Source: an uncultured Eubacteriales bacterium (lineage in GTDB: Bacteria; Bacillota; Clostridia; Oscillospirales; Acutalibacteraceae). From it: 64,000 bases of DNA. Every line of letters begins with the position of its first letter. Position 1 is the stretch's first letter. Shown here piece by piece: positions 15,909 to 23,228 of this stretch. A program made the position numbers and the translations under genes. The notes beneath the pieces are model-generated. The model worked only from the letters and a program-made list of their open reading frames with translations. It did no database searches and was not told where the DNA came from. Where the stretch lies: assembly GCA_934675165.1 (NCBI GenBank), contig CAKUPP010000004.1:1-64000 (forward strand). The letters run 5' to 3'.

Positions 15909-16621
15909 TATTCATCACTTCTTTTTAAAAAACTATTATTACATCTATTAATCCATTCATTTTGTGAATAAATGTTAGAACCATAGGCGTCAACAATTTC
16001 CGTTTTAAATCCTCTAGGCCTTTCAATAATTACAATACCATCTTGATAGTATCCATTGGATATGGAAAAATTCACAATATCTTCTAAACGTTTACGGTAA
16101 TTGCATATGCCACTCTTAATTAATTTTGAATGTTTATGATCATCTCCAAATAGATAATCAACAAAACAACATTTTGGGCTATACTTTTTCTCTTCAAATT
16201 CTCCATATTTTTGGTGAAATAATCTGTGATTATTAATTTGTGGATAAATCCACGCTGATATAGCACTAACTATAATTAACACCTGGGTTCCTATATTTAA
16301 GTATAAATATGCATTATTTCCCGTAGCATTTGCTTTTTTTCCAAGATAATTAGAACCAAGCACAGAAAAAAAGATGGCTGCTAACGACACTCCTAATAAT
16401 TTTTTTCCATCAATTGAATATTCCTTGCCTTCTAAATCTTTTTCTTTTTCACAGTATTCTTTATATATAGATTCTATTTTTTCAGTGGATATAAATATTT
16501 GCTTTGTACCATCAGGTAAATATTCTATTCCATCTCTACCACCAGCAAAAACACTAATAGAGCCTGTAATAAATGTCAAGACTCCTAAAGTAATTGATAA
16601 TAATTTTTTAAAAAAATTCAT
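15908..16621 (-). CDS. exported membrane protein, unknown function
   Basis: A 237-residue protein with a signal peptide (LLSITLGVLTFITGSISVFAGG), then two predicted membrane helices at about 74-93 and 104-126, and a Cys-containing soluble C-terminal region (residues 130-237). No family recognised. First gene of a two-gene unit with the Ala/Thr-rich protein, driven by the promoter at 16672-16700. Position opposite a secreted nuclease in the same element makes an export or self-protection role thinkable, but the sequence does not show it. Confidence 0.6.
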   Translation of the reverse strand: MNFFKKLLSITLGVLTFITGSISVFAGGRDGIEYLPDGTKQIFISTEKIESIYKEYCEKEKDLEGKEYSIDGKKLLGVSLAAIFFSVLGSNYLGKKANATGNNAYLYLNIGTQVLIIVSAISAWIYPQINNHRLFHQKYGEFEEKKYSPKCCFVDYLFGDDHKHSKLIKSGICNYRKRLEDIVNFSISNGYYQDGIVIIERPRGFKTEIVDAYGSNIYSQNEWINRCNNSFLKRSDE

Positions 16622-16671
16622 TAATAACCATTTCTCCTTTCAAATATTTTTAAAGATAACACACTGTTAAC

Positions 16672-16700
16672 ATTTTAACATATAATGTTTAAATTTTCAA
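16672..16700 (-). promoter_or_regulatory. promoter of the two exported-protein genes
   Basis: On the minus strand TTGAAA (16695-16700) and TAAAAT (16672-16677) are 17 bp apart, about 50 bp before the start at 16621, with GAAAGGAGAAA at the ribosome binding position. Confidence 0.65.
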
Positions 16701-17246
16701 TGCAATTTCATAATAAACAATTAACACTGAATTTTTCTTTGTGAACTTTTAATTTCTTCCTAGTTATTTAGCATTTACAACGTTACTAGAATCTTCATCA
16801 AAAACTATAAAATCGTATGAAAAAAACATTAACAACGGCACTATAGTTTTTTTTTCAGAAAAACACTTTTTTCACCAGATAATGGTTACAAAAAATCAAA
16901 ATATTAATTACATGAGACCCACCTCGAATTACAAATTACCCTCAAAATCCAAAATATTTACAACTATTGTTTCTACATTTTATAACAAATGCCAAAACAT
17001 GTAAATTATTATCACATAAAAATTTGCACATATTTAAGTATCATTAAATAGTCAAATCATTTGAAAAAGTTATTCAGAAATTATTAGTTATGAAAAATCA
17101 TCATGATATAAAAACAAAATGGCATGTTTCCATATTTATAAAGTAATAATAAAAAACATTACAGATTGTAGTAAGCAATGATTATAAATCTGTGCAGTGT
17201 AAAAACGCGAAATACATATACCAAAATATGGGGTAAAAAAATAAAA
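16701..17246. other. intergenic stretch without convincing gene
   Basis: About 550 bp of very AT-rich DNA between the exported-protein genes and the integrase unit. No frame has a ribosome binding site or family likeness. A weak AAAACTATA...TATAGTTTT inverted repeat with a T-run lies around 16803-16854. Confidence 0.5.
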
Positions 17247-17275
17247 TGATATTATACAATAGTCTTGCATATAAT
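17247..17275 (+). promoter_or_regulatory. sigma-E-like promoter of the element 4 integrase unit
   Basis: TGATATT (17247-17253) and CATATAAT (17268-17275) are separated by 14 bp. The Bacillus sigma-E consensus is about GHATATT and CATACAHT with 13-15 bp; the -10 matches at 7 of 8 positions and the spacing is right. Expression in the mother cell would fit excision of the element during sporulation, as for spoIVCA of the skin element. The match is by eye in AT-rich DNA, so chance is a real alternative. Confidence 0.45.
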
Positions 17276-17314
17276 TAAAATAATGAAATTTTATTTATAT
17301 ATGGAGGCGTCGGA

Positions 17315-17479
17315 GTGGCTTTTGATGTAAAATATGATAAATCATTTTTTAAAAGAAATTTGTCAGATAAAGAAGTTATAGTAACGAATTTAGTGCCCCG
17401 TTTAAAGACCGAGGAAAAAGAAAAAGTTTATGACGAAATAAATGACATTTTGTTTGAGGTTTTTAAAAAATATGTTTAA
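17315..17479 (+). CDS. 54-residue protein upstream of recombinase 4
   Basis: GTG start at 17315 with GGAGG at 17303-17307. The protein starts AFDVKYDKSFFKRNLSDKE and ends in an acidic helix (EEKEKVYDEINDILFEVFKK). No family recognised. It lies 89 bp before the recombinase and would share its transcript. As in elements 2 and 3, one small ORF directly precedes the integrase, so a role in excision control is a reasonable guess. Confidence 0.65.
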   Translation: MAFDVKYDKSFFKRNLSDKEVIVTNLVPRLKTEEKEKVYDEINDILFEVFKKYV

Positions 17480-17568
17480 AAGTGTTCCGTTTTAAACCGC
17501 TTTACGATGCAATAATATTGCGAGCGGCTATTTTTATGTACATCAATAATTACCGGAGGAAAATTAAG

Positions 17569-19077
17569 ATGTATAATGCGATTTATGCTCGCCAATCAAT
17601 AGAAAAAGTGGATAGTATATCGGTGGAAAGCCAGATTGATTTTTGTCGATATGAAACAAGAGAAGAAAATTATAAAGAATATATCGATAGAGGGTTTAGC
17701 GGTAAAAACACAAACAGGCCCGCTTTTGAAGAGATGTTTTTAGATATAAAAAAAGGACTTATAAAAAAAGTAATTGTATATAAGCTTGATCGTATAAGTC
17801 GTTCTATACTGGATTTTTCTAATATGATGGAAGTATTTCAAAAATATCATGTGGAATTTATTTCTTCCACAGAAAAATTTGATACCTCTACGCCCATAGG
17901 CAGAGCCATGCTAAATATATGTATAGTGTTTGCTCAACTGGAAAGAGAAACAATTCAAAAACGTGTTGCCGACACCTATTACTCGCGAAGTAAAAAGGGC
18001 TTTTATATGGGAGGAAGAGTTCCGTACGGGTTTGCGCTGAAAGGCACGACTATAGACGGAATAAAAACTTCAAAATATGTACCCGTTGATGCAGAAATAA
18101 AGCAAATAAAACTTATGTATTCCATCTATTCACATCCAACCAAAACTTTGGGCGATATTTTAAGATATTTTAATAAACACGGAATTAAACATCTAAGGGG
18201 TAAAAATTGGTGTACAGCGAGAATAAGTGAACTTCTCAGAAATCCTATATATGTTAAAGCAGATTCAGAAATATATAACTTCTACAAAAATCAAGGCTCA
18301 AATATAATAAACGATATTTCAGATTTTGTGGGAGAAAACGCTTGTTATTTATATAAAGGGGAAACCGATAATAAAAAACAATATTCACTCGAAAATAAGT
18401 ACCTTGTTTTGGCTCCACATAAAGGAATTGTTAACTCATCAGAATGGCTAAAATGTAGAATAAAAAGTATAAACAATAAACAAGTTGCAACAAACAATAA
18501 AGGTAAAAATTCATGGCTTGTGGGCAAAGTTAAATGTGGTAATTGCGGATACGCACTTGTGGTTAGAAAATCAGATAGACGAAGAAAAAACGTTGTAAGA
18601 TATTTTGTTTGCAGCAATAAAAACACAAACAGATTTTGCGAAGGATGCGGAACCGTAAAAGCAGATGATTTGGAAAGTTTTATGTTCGAAAGTATCAAAA
18701 ACAAGCTTATAAAATTTAATGTTTTAACCTGTGTAAAAAAACACATTTTCGACCCTAAAATTAATGAGTGTAAGATAAAAATTTCTCAAATAAACAAAAA
18801 GATAGATGATCTTATAAAAAAACTTTTGACTGCAAATGATATTCTCATGAAATATGTAAACGAACATATTGAAAAATTGGATAAAGAAAGAGAGCAACTC
18901 AATAAAGAATTGCTTTCTTTATCAAATGAAAAACTCAGCACTGATATGGATAAAATTACAAATTATATATCCCGTTGGGGTGAAATTTGTGTAGAAGATA
19001 AAATTTTAGTGGCTGATGCACTTATAAAAGTGATACACATCGCTGGCGAAAAAATTGAAATAACCTGGAAAATATAA
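17569..19077 (+). CDS. large serine recombinase of element 4
   Basis: A 502-residue large serine recombinase. The catalytic Ser is in AIYARQSIEKVDSISVES, with the Arg motif KLDRISRSILDF and FAQLERETIQKRV. The recombinase domain contains VPYGFAL and LRNPIYVKAD; the zinc ribbon is CGNCGYALVV with a second pair in YFVCSNKNTNRFC. A coiled coil follows (about 405-460). The ATG at 17569 with GGAGG at 17555-17559 is preferred to the in-frame extension from 17482. The N-terminus (YARQSxExxxSxSxExQ) resembles clostridial skin-type recombinases more than the other three do. The stop is 53 bp from the core of the right att site. Confidence 0.95.
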   Translation: MYNAIYARQSIEKVDSISVESQIDFCRYETREENYKEYIDRGFSGKNTNRPAFEEMFLDIKKGLIKKVIVYKLDRISRSILDFSNMMEVFQKYHVEFISSTEKFDTSTPIGRAMLNICIVFAQLERETIQKRVADTYYSRSKKGFYMGGRVPYGFALKGTTIDGIKTSKYVPVDAEIKQIKLMYSIYSHPTKTLGDILRYFNKHGIKHLRGKNWCTARISELLRNPIYVKADSEIYNFYKNQGSNIINDISDFVGENACYLYKGETDNKKQYSLENKYLVLAPHKGIVNSSEWLKCRIKSINNKQVATNNKGKNSWLVGKVKCGNCGYALVVRKSDRRRKNVVRYFVCSNKNTNRFCEGCGTVKADDLESFMFESIKNKLIKFNVLTCVKKHIFDPKINECKIKISQINKKIDDLIKKLLTANDILMKYVNEHIEKLDKEREQLNKELLSLSNEKLSTDMDKITNYISRWGEICVEDKILVADALIKVIHIAGEKIEITWKI

Positions 19078-19107
19078 GTTTTATATAAAAGACATTTTTC
19101 AGACAAT

Positions 19108-19155
19108 TTTTACACTACACACTGTACTTTTCGGTGAAGGGTTAAGAATCTGCAC
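19108..19155. other. right att site of element 4
   Basis: The element arm with ACACTA (19112-19117) runs into TTTCGGTGAA (19129-19138), after which the CotJC C-terminal codons continue. Confidence 0.78.
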
Positions 19156-19213
19156 AGACAAATTAGATAGCAAAAATTTTTATGCTTTTAATCCATCATT
19201 TGATAAAAAGTAA
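19129..19213 (+). pseudogene. cotJC: cotJC piece 5 (C-terminus and stop)
   Basis: After FGE the frame reads GLRICTDKLDSKNFYAFNPS, then FDKK and TAA at 19211-19213. The LDSKNFYAFNPSFDKK ending is typical of clostridial CotJC. It joins piece 4 in frame through the shared TTTCGGTGAA. With this piece the visible cotJC codons total 171, and the stop is in the expected place. It has no start codon or ribosome binding site of its own, so it can be translated only after element 4 is removed. Confidence 0.93.
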
Positions 19214-19294
19214 TTAATATTTTTATATTTTGAGTAACAAACAATTACCTGTATAGTGAGTCTGCCAAGTAAAATAGTAAAAATCACAAATCGC

Positions 19295-19331
19295 TACCCC
19301 CCTGTTCAATATAGAATCGAACAGGGGGGTA
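19295..19331. terminator. strong hairpin downstream of cotJC
   Basis: TACCCCCCTGTTC (19295-19307) and GAACAGGGGGGTA (19319-19331) form a perfect 13-bp stem with an 11-base loop, standing out in AT-rich DNA. The T-run usual for a terminator is missing on both sides, so termination of cotJC is likely but not certain. Confidence 0.55.
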
Positions 19332-19436
19332 TAATCAAAAATAAGTATATTGTTTAATAAACAAGAAATTACTTTGTTTTACCACTGTATAATAAATTTT
19401 TACATGAGCATAACAATAAAAAATAAATAAAATAAT

Positions 19437-19465
19437 TTGATTATTTATTGGTTTTTGTGTATAAT
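19437..19465 (+). promoter_or_regulatory. promoter of the LuxE/LuxC-like pair
   Basis: TTGATT (19437-19442) and TATAAT (19460-19465) with a 17-bp spacer, 45 bp before the ATG at 19511. Confidence 0.75.
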
Positions 19466-19510
19466 GTCGTTATATAATTTCGACTTGGTGAATTTAAAAA
19501 GGAGAATTTT

Positions 19511-20644
19511 ATGGATTTAAAATTAAGAGAAGATCTTTTCGGATATAAAGACATATTTTGTCCATCAAATGAAACTGATCGAATGTTTTTACTTTCTTTG
19601 CAAGATTCTATCTTATATCACCAATCTAAAAATGATTTTTACAGAAAATTTTTAAATTACAATAATTTTAAAATTTCAGATATAAAAAGCATCAATGATA
19701 TTGTAAATATTCCAGTCATTCATGCATTCCTTTTTAAAACTCGCGATGTTTTTACAATAAAGAGAAAAAATTGCATATTAACTCGGACTTCTTCTGGTAC
19801 TACAGGGCAAAAAAGCATAATGATGTTCGATAAAAAAACGTTGTTTTCAAATTATCAAATTATAACCAATTTAGTAAATTACTTCAATCTATATGATTCA
19901 GAGAAAGTAAATTACATCTTGCTTTCTCCCGAATATGACAAAGAATCGGTTTTGGGTTCGACAAATTCAGTAAACACTCTGATAAAACTCGCACCATGTA
20001 ATCATATTTTTTGCGCTATACTCAAAAAAAATAATTTTGATATATTAGGTACTATACGTGCACTTAAAGCATTTAGTAAAGAAAATTTACCTGTAAGAAT
20101 TTTAGGATTTCCTCAATTTTTAAACGAAGTACTTGAAAAAATGGATGAGATTTCAGAACAACCAATAAAGCTTCATCCCCATTCTATGGTTTTGAGTGGG
20201 GGAGGTTGGAAAAATTACGACGATAAAAGAATAGATAAATTCGAATTTTATAAAAAAATAAATTTAAAATTAGGAATTCCACTTGAAAGATGTCGTGACA
20301 TATATTCATCAGCAGAGCATCCTCTCCCTTATATAGAGTGTAAAAACCATCACTTTCACGAACCAATCTACAGTAGAATCATTATCAGAGATGTAAAAAC
20401 TTTACGTCCGTTAGAGCATGGTAAACCAGGGTTTATTAATTTTATTTCACCATATTTACTTTCGGCACCAGCTAATAGCATAATCATGCCGGATTTAGCA
20501 GTTAAGTATTCTGCAGAAAAATGCAGTTGTGGAATAAAAACTCCTTTTTTTGATATACTTGGCAGATCTGGTATAAATAAAAGTAGGAGTTGTGCCATAA
20601 GTATTTTGGAAATACTAGAAAGGATAAAAAATGTCTATAATTAA
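19511..20644 (+). CDS. LuxE-like acyl-protein synthetase
   Basis: A 377-residue member of the LuxE / phenylacetate-CoA-ligase-like adenylating family. The nucleotide-binding motif TRTSSGTTGQKS is at about 96-107; MVLSGGGWKN (about 228-237), EHPLPYIECK and a GFINFISP stretch match LuxE. In luminous bacteria LuxE activates fatty acid as acyl-AMP and passes it to the reductase LuxC. The stop overlaps the start of the LuxC-like gene by 14 bases, so the pair should work together to make fatty aldehyde. No luciferase genes are near. AAAAAGGAG precedes the ATG. Confidence 0.85.
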   Translation: MDLKLREDLFGYKDIFCPSNETDRMFLLSLQDSILYHQSKNDFYRKFLNYNNFKISDIKSINDIVNIPVIHAFLFKTRDVFTIKRKNCILTRTSSGTTGQKSIMMFDKKTLFSNYQIITNLVNYFNLYDSEKVNYILLSPEYDKESVLGSTNSVNTLIKLAPCNHIFCAILKKNNFDILGTIRALKAFSKENLPVRILGFPQFLNEVLEKMDEISEQPIKLHPHSMVLSGGGWKNYDDKRIDKFEFYKKINLKLGIPLERCRDIYSSAEHPLPYIECKNHHFHEPIYSRIIIRDVKTLRPLEHGKPGFINFISPYLLSAPANSIIMPDLAVKYSAEKCSCGIKTPFFDILGRSGINKSRSCAISILEILERIKNVYN

Positions 20645-21935
20645 TGGTAAGTCAATTCATCGGAAATTAGATCTAAATGATATAAAGAATTTGGGTGTAA
20701 ATATAAAAAAAGATTTTTGTATTTCTTGTGATCTAAAAATACAAGAAATACTGGAAATGATAATTAGATTCCCTAAAAAAATCACAGACTCTGAAATAAA
20801 TAATTTACTTAAATGTTTAGTGGATATGGGGTTTGATGAAAAATATTCAAAAAAAGTAATTCTATTTGCATTTAATTGTTTTTCTAAAGAATATATCTTT
20901 AAAAGATTTGAAAATGAGTTCAAAACTTATTCTCCATTTGAAGAAGAAAAAAAGAATTGCTATATTACGGAGCAATTTGTTCCACTGGGAATACTTTTTC
21001 ACATTACAGCATCAACTTCTCCAATCAGTCCTCTAATATCACTTCTCGAAGGTTTGTTAACCGGAAATGTTAATGTATTAAAAATTTCTTCTAGAGGTAA
21101 TATGTTTTTAGAAAAATTTATTGAACTTTTTTTAAAATATAATCCCTATTTAAAAAAATATATACACGTACTAGATATTCCGTCCTGCGAAAAAACAATG
21201 ATAAAAGAAATGATTTCTATAGCAGATGGGGTAGTTGTTTGGGGAGCCGACAAAACTGTAAATGATATTAAAAAAATGACATCTCCAAATCAAAAATTAA
21301 TAATTTGGGGACATAAAATAAGTTTTGCCTATATATCGCATAAGAATATTTACAATAAAAATGATCTAGAAAATATTTGCGCAGACATCTGTGTAAGTAA
21401 TCAGCTCGCTTGCAATGCACCGCAAAATATCTTAGTTGAAACTAGTTGCAAAGAAGATTTGATAGAAATTACCAAACTTTTGGATCAATGTATGAAAAAA
21501 ATTTCAAAGCATTATGGATACATTCAACCAGATATCCACGAACAATCTGAAATTACAACACAGGTTATGCTTGCTAAGTCTTATCAAATTTTAGGAGAAA
21601 AATTTGTAATAGAGGGAGAAAATAATGACTGGAACATAATTACTTCTTTTGAATATGGATTTAAACCTTCACCGTTATTCAGAACTATTTTGATTTTCCC
21701 CGTAAACAAAAATGAAGTAATAAAGCAGTTGTTTCCTATGCGCAATTATTTACAAACAGCCATTGTATCGTGTAAAAATGATGAACTAAACGACATAAAA
21801 AAAATTTTATTCCATGCTGGAGTAACTAAAATTTGTCGTCCAGGAAACTCGCACAATATTTATTTTGGAGAACCTCATGATGGCGTCTATTCACTGCGCT
21901 GTCTTGTAAAACGGGTGAGTGCAAATTTAGAATAA
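20631..21935 (+). CDS. LuxC-like acyl-CoA/acyl-protein reductase
   Basis: A 434-residue LuxC-family reductase of the aldehyde dehydrogenase superfamily. Motifs in order: FVPLGILFHITASTSPISPL (about 112-131), LTGNVNVLKISSRG, VVWGADKTVNDI, and NQLACNAPQN with the probable catalytic Cys at about residue 263. The end GEPHDGVYSLRCLVKRVS also fits LuxC. It reduces an activated fatty acyl group to aldehyde using NADPH. Overlap with the LuxE-like gene implies coupling. The product and purpose (membrane ether lipids, wall or coat lipid, detoxification) are open. Confidence 0.87.
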   Translation: MSIINGKSIHRKLDLNDIKNLGVNIKKDFCISCDLKIQEILEMIIRFPKKITDSEINNLLKCLVDMGFDEKYSKKVILFAFNCFSKEYIFKRFENEFKTYSPFEEEKKNCYITEQFVPLGILFHITASTSPISPLISLLEGLLTGNVNVLKISSRGNMFLEKFIELFLKYNPYLKKYIHVLDIPSCEKTMIKEMISIADGVVVWGADKTVNDIKKMTSPNQKLIIWGHKISFAYISHKNIYNKNDLENICADICVSNQLACNAPQNILVETSCKEDLIEITKLLDQCMKKISKHYGYIQPDIHEQSEITTQVMLAKSYQILGEKFVIEGENNDWNIITSFEYGFKPSPLFRTILIFPVNKNEVIKQLFPMRNYLQTAIVSCKNDELNDIKKILFHAGVTKICRPGNSHNIYFGEPHDGVYSLRCLVKRVSANLE

Positions 21936-21943
21936 AAAATTAT

Positions 21944-21972
21944 TTGACAAATGTAAATTTAAATCATATAAT
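21944..21972 (+). promoter_or_regulatory. promoter of the Fic gene
   Basis: TTGACA (21944-21949) and TATAAT (21967-21972) with exactly 17 bp between, a consensus strong promoter. Confidence 0.8.
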
Positions 21973-22004
21973 TGATATTAATTAGTATCAATTAGTATCA
22001 ATTA
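21971..22004. promoter_or_regulatory. operator-like repeats at the Fic promoter
   Basis: An inverted repeat TTGATA...TATCAA overlaps the end of the -10 box, and ATTAGTATCA is repeated in tandem (two copies plus ATTA) up to about 22004. Binding there would block transcription. The Fic protein has a C-terminal winged-helix-like end, so self-repression is plausible. Confidence 0.55.
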
Positions 22005-22031
22005 ATAGAAATAGGGGAGAATCAATATATC

Positions 22032-23201
22032 ATGATTACTGCAAATGAATTTATGTTTGTTATAAATGATAAAAATTTTTATGATTTTAAAAAAATGAAA
22101 AATAAATATGGGGAAAAAAATTTAAATGAAACTATTCAAATTTTAAAAAAAATATCGTATAAAGATATTTCTATAAAAGACTTTCAAGGACATTTTTTAA
22201 AATATCTTCCAAATTTGATAAATGTAAATGAATCAGCATATAAAGCATTAATTTATAAAAAAAATTCCTTTCCGTACAGTGTTGAAAAAATGGAAAGTGA
22301 AATAGAAAGCACATTACAAATTGAGAACATTCACTCTGATAGAAACAGTATTCGTCATATTTTAAACGGAAATGCACCAACTACAAACGAAGAAAATAAA
22401 ATATATGGCATAAAAAAAGGATTAGATTTCATATCACGTAAAGAAAATAAAATAACAGAAGAAAATCTATACAAACTATATGTAGAAACAATAGGCAAGT
22501 ATCTTACTGATGAAAATAAACTTTTACCCGGCAATTATTATCGTCATGACAGCGTTTATATAGTAGGAAATAAAATAACTCATTGTGGTATATCATATAA
22601 AGACCTTCCAAATTATATGAAAAATTTCATTTGTTTCATAAATGAAAAAGACTCAATTAACACATTGATTAAATCTGCTATTATTCATTTTTACTTTGCT
22701 TATTTGCACCCATATTTTGATGGGAATGGACGTATTGCTAGGTTAATACAGCTGTGGTATCTTTTACAAAATGATTTTGATGCTGCACTTTTGGTTTCAT
22801 TTTCGAATTTAATATCAGAAACAAAAAGTGAATACTACAAAGCGTTTGAAGTAGTGGAACGTAATTACAAATATTTGAATTTTTTAGATGTAACGCCTTT
22901 TATAATATATTTTAGTAATAATGTTTTGAATAAAATAAAATCAAAATTACCACAGAAAAACGTTTTAAAAGATTTTCAGTTAGCGTTAGATGAAGGGAAA
23001 ATAACACCCAAAGAAAAAGAATTATTTTTGTTCGTTATGTCAAATTATGGGAATGAAGAATTTTCCACAAAACAACTTGAAAAAGATTTTCAAAATGCAG
23101 CTTATGCAACAATTCGAACATTCGTATCTAAATTTGAAAAAGCAGGTATTTTAGAATACCACAAATATAAAAATAGGCCAAGATATAACATAAAAAATTG
23201 A
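22032..23201 (+). CDS. Fic-domain protein (probable AMP transferase) with winged-helix tail
   Basis: A 389-residue Fic protein. The core motif HPYFDGNGRIAR (about 234-245) is the complete HxFx(D/E)GNGRxxR signature, including the catalytic His and the Gly and Arg that bind the triphosphate. The N-terminal region (1-110) is helical. The C-terminal 60 residues (LALDEGKITPKEKELFLFV, then STKQLEKDFQNAAYATIRT) look like a winged helix. Such proteins AMPylate target proteins and some repress their own gene. It is not adjacent to an antitoxin gene, so regulation is probably internal. The gene converges on the ECF gene and shares its terminator. Confidence 0.87.
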   Translation: MITANEFMFVINDKNFYDFKKMKNKYGEKNLNETIQILKKISYKDISIKDFQGHFLKYLPNLINVNESAYKALIYKKNSFPYSVEKMESEIESTLQIENIHSDRNSIRHILNGNAPTTNEENKIYGIKKGLDFISRKENKITEENLYKLYVETIGKYLTDENKLLPGNYYRHDSVYIVGNKITHCGISYKDLPNYMKNFICFINEKDSINTLIKSAIIHFYFAYLHPYFDGNGRIARLIQLWYLLQNDFDAALLVSFSNLISETKSEYYKAFEVVERNYKYLNFLDVTPFIIYFSNNVLNKIKSKLPQKNVLKDFQLALDEGKITPKEKELFLFVMSNYGNEEFSTKQLEKDFQNAAYATIRTFVSKFEKAGILEYHKYKNRPRYNIKN

Positions 23202-23228
23202 CATGATTTTTATTCAGTCATGTCAATT
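23196..23228. terminator. bidirectional terminator, Fic and ECF genes
   Basis: AATTGACATGA (23196-23206) and TCATGTCAATT (23218-23228) are a perfect 11-bp stem. It overlaps the stop codons of both convergent genes, with A/T-rich flanks on either side. Confidence 0.7.

Larger units (their letters stand above)
13713..19131. mobile_element. integrated element 4 (5419 bp) in cotJC
   Basis: TTTCGGTGAA occurs at 13710-13719 and 19129-19138; joining at either copy restores RFGE-GLRI in frame. Inverted arm motifs TAGCGTAAA (13725-13733) and reverse-complement TAGTGTAAA (19109-19117) match at 8 of 9 positions and are symmetrical about TT at 13711-13712, with nearly the same spacing as in element 3. 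Cargo is a secreted HNH-type nuclease, two secreted/membrane proteins of unknown function, a 54-residue ORF and a serine recombinase. Confidence 0.83.
19214..19510. other. intergenic region after cotJC
   Basis: A 297-bp stretch holding a strong GC-rich hairpin (19295-19331) and the promoter of the LuxE-like gene (19437-19465); no gene seen. Confidence 0.6.

Noticed and set aside
4651..19213. Reading cotJC simply as a decayed pseudogene
   Set aside because: All three visible junctions rejoin in frame at integrase att cores and no piece carries a stop, which random decay would not give.
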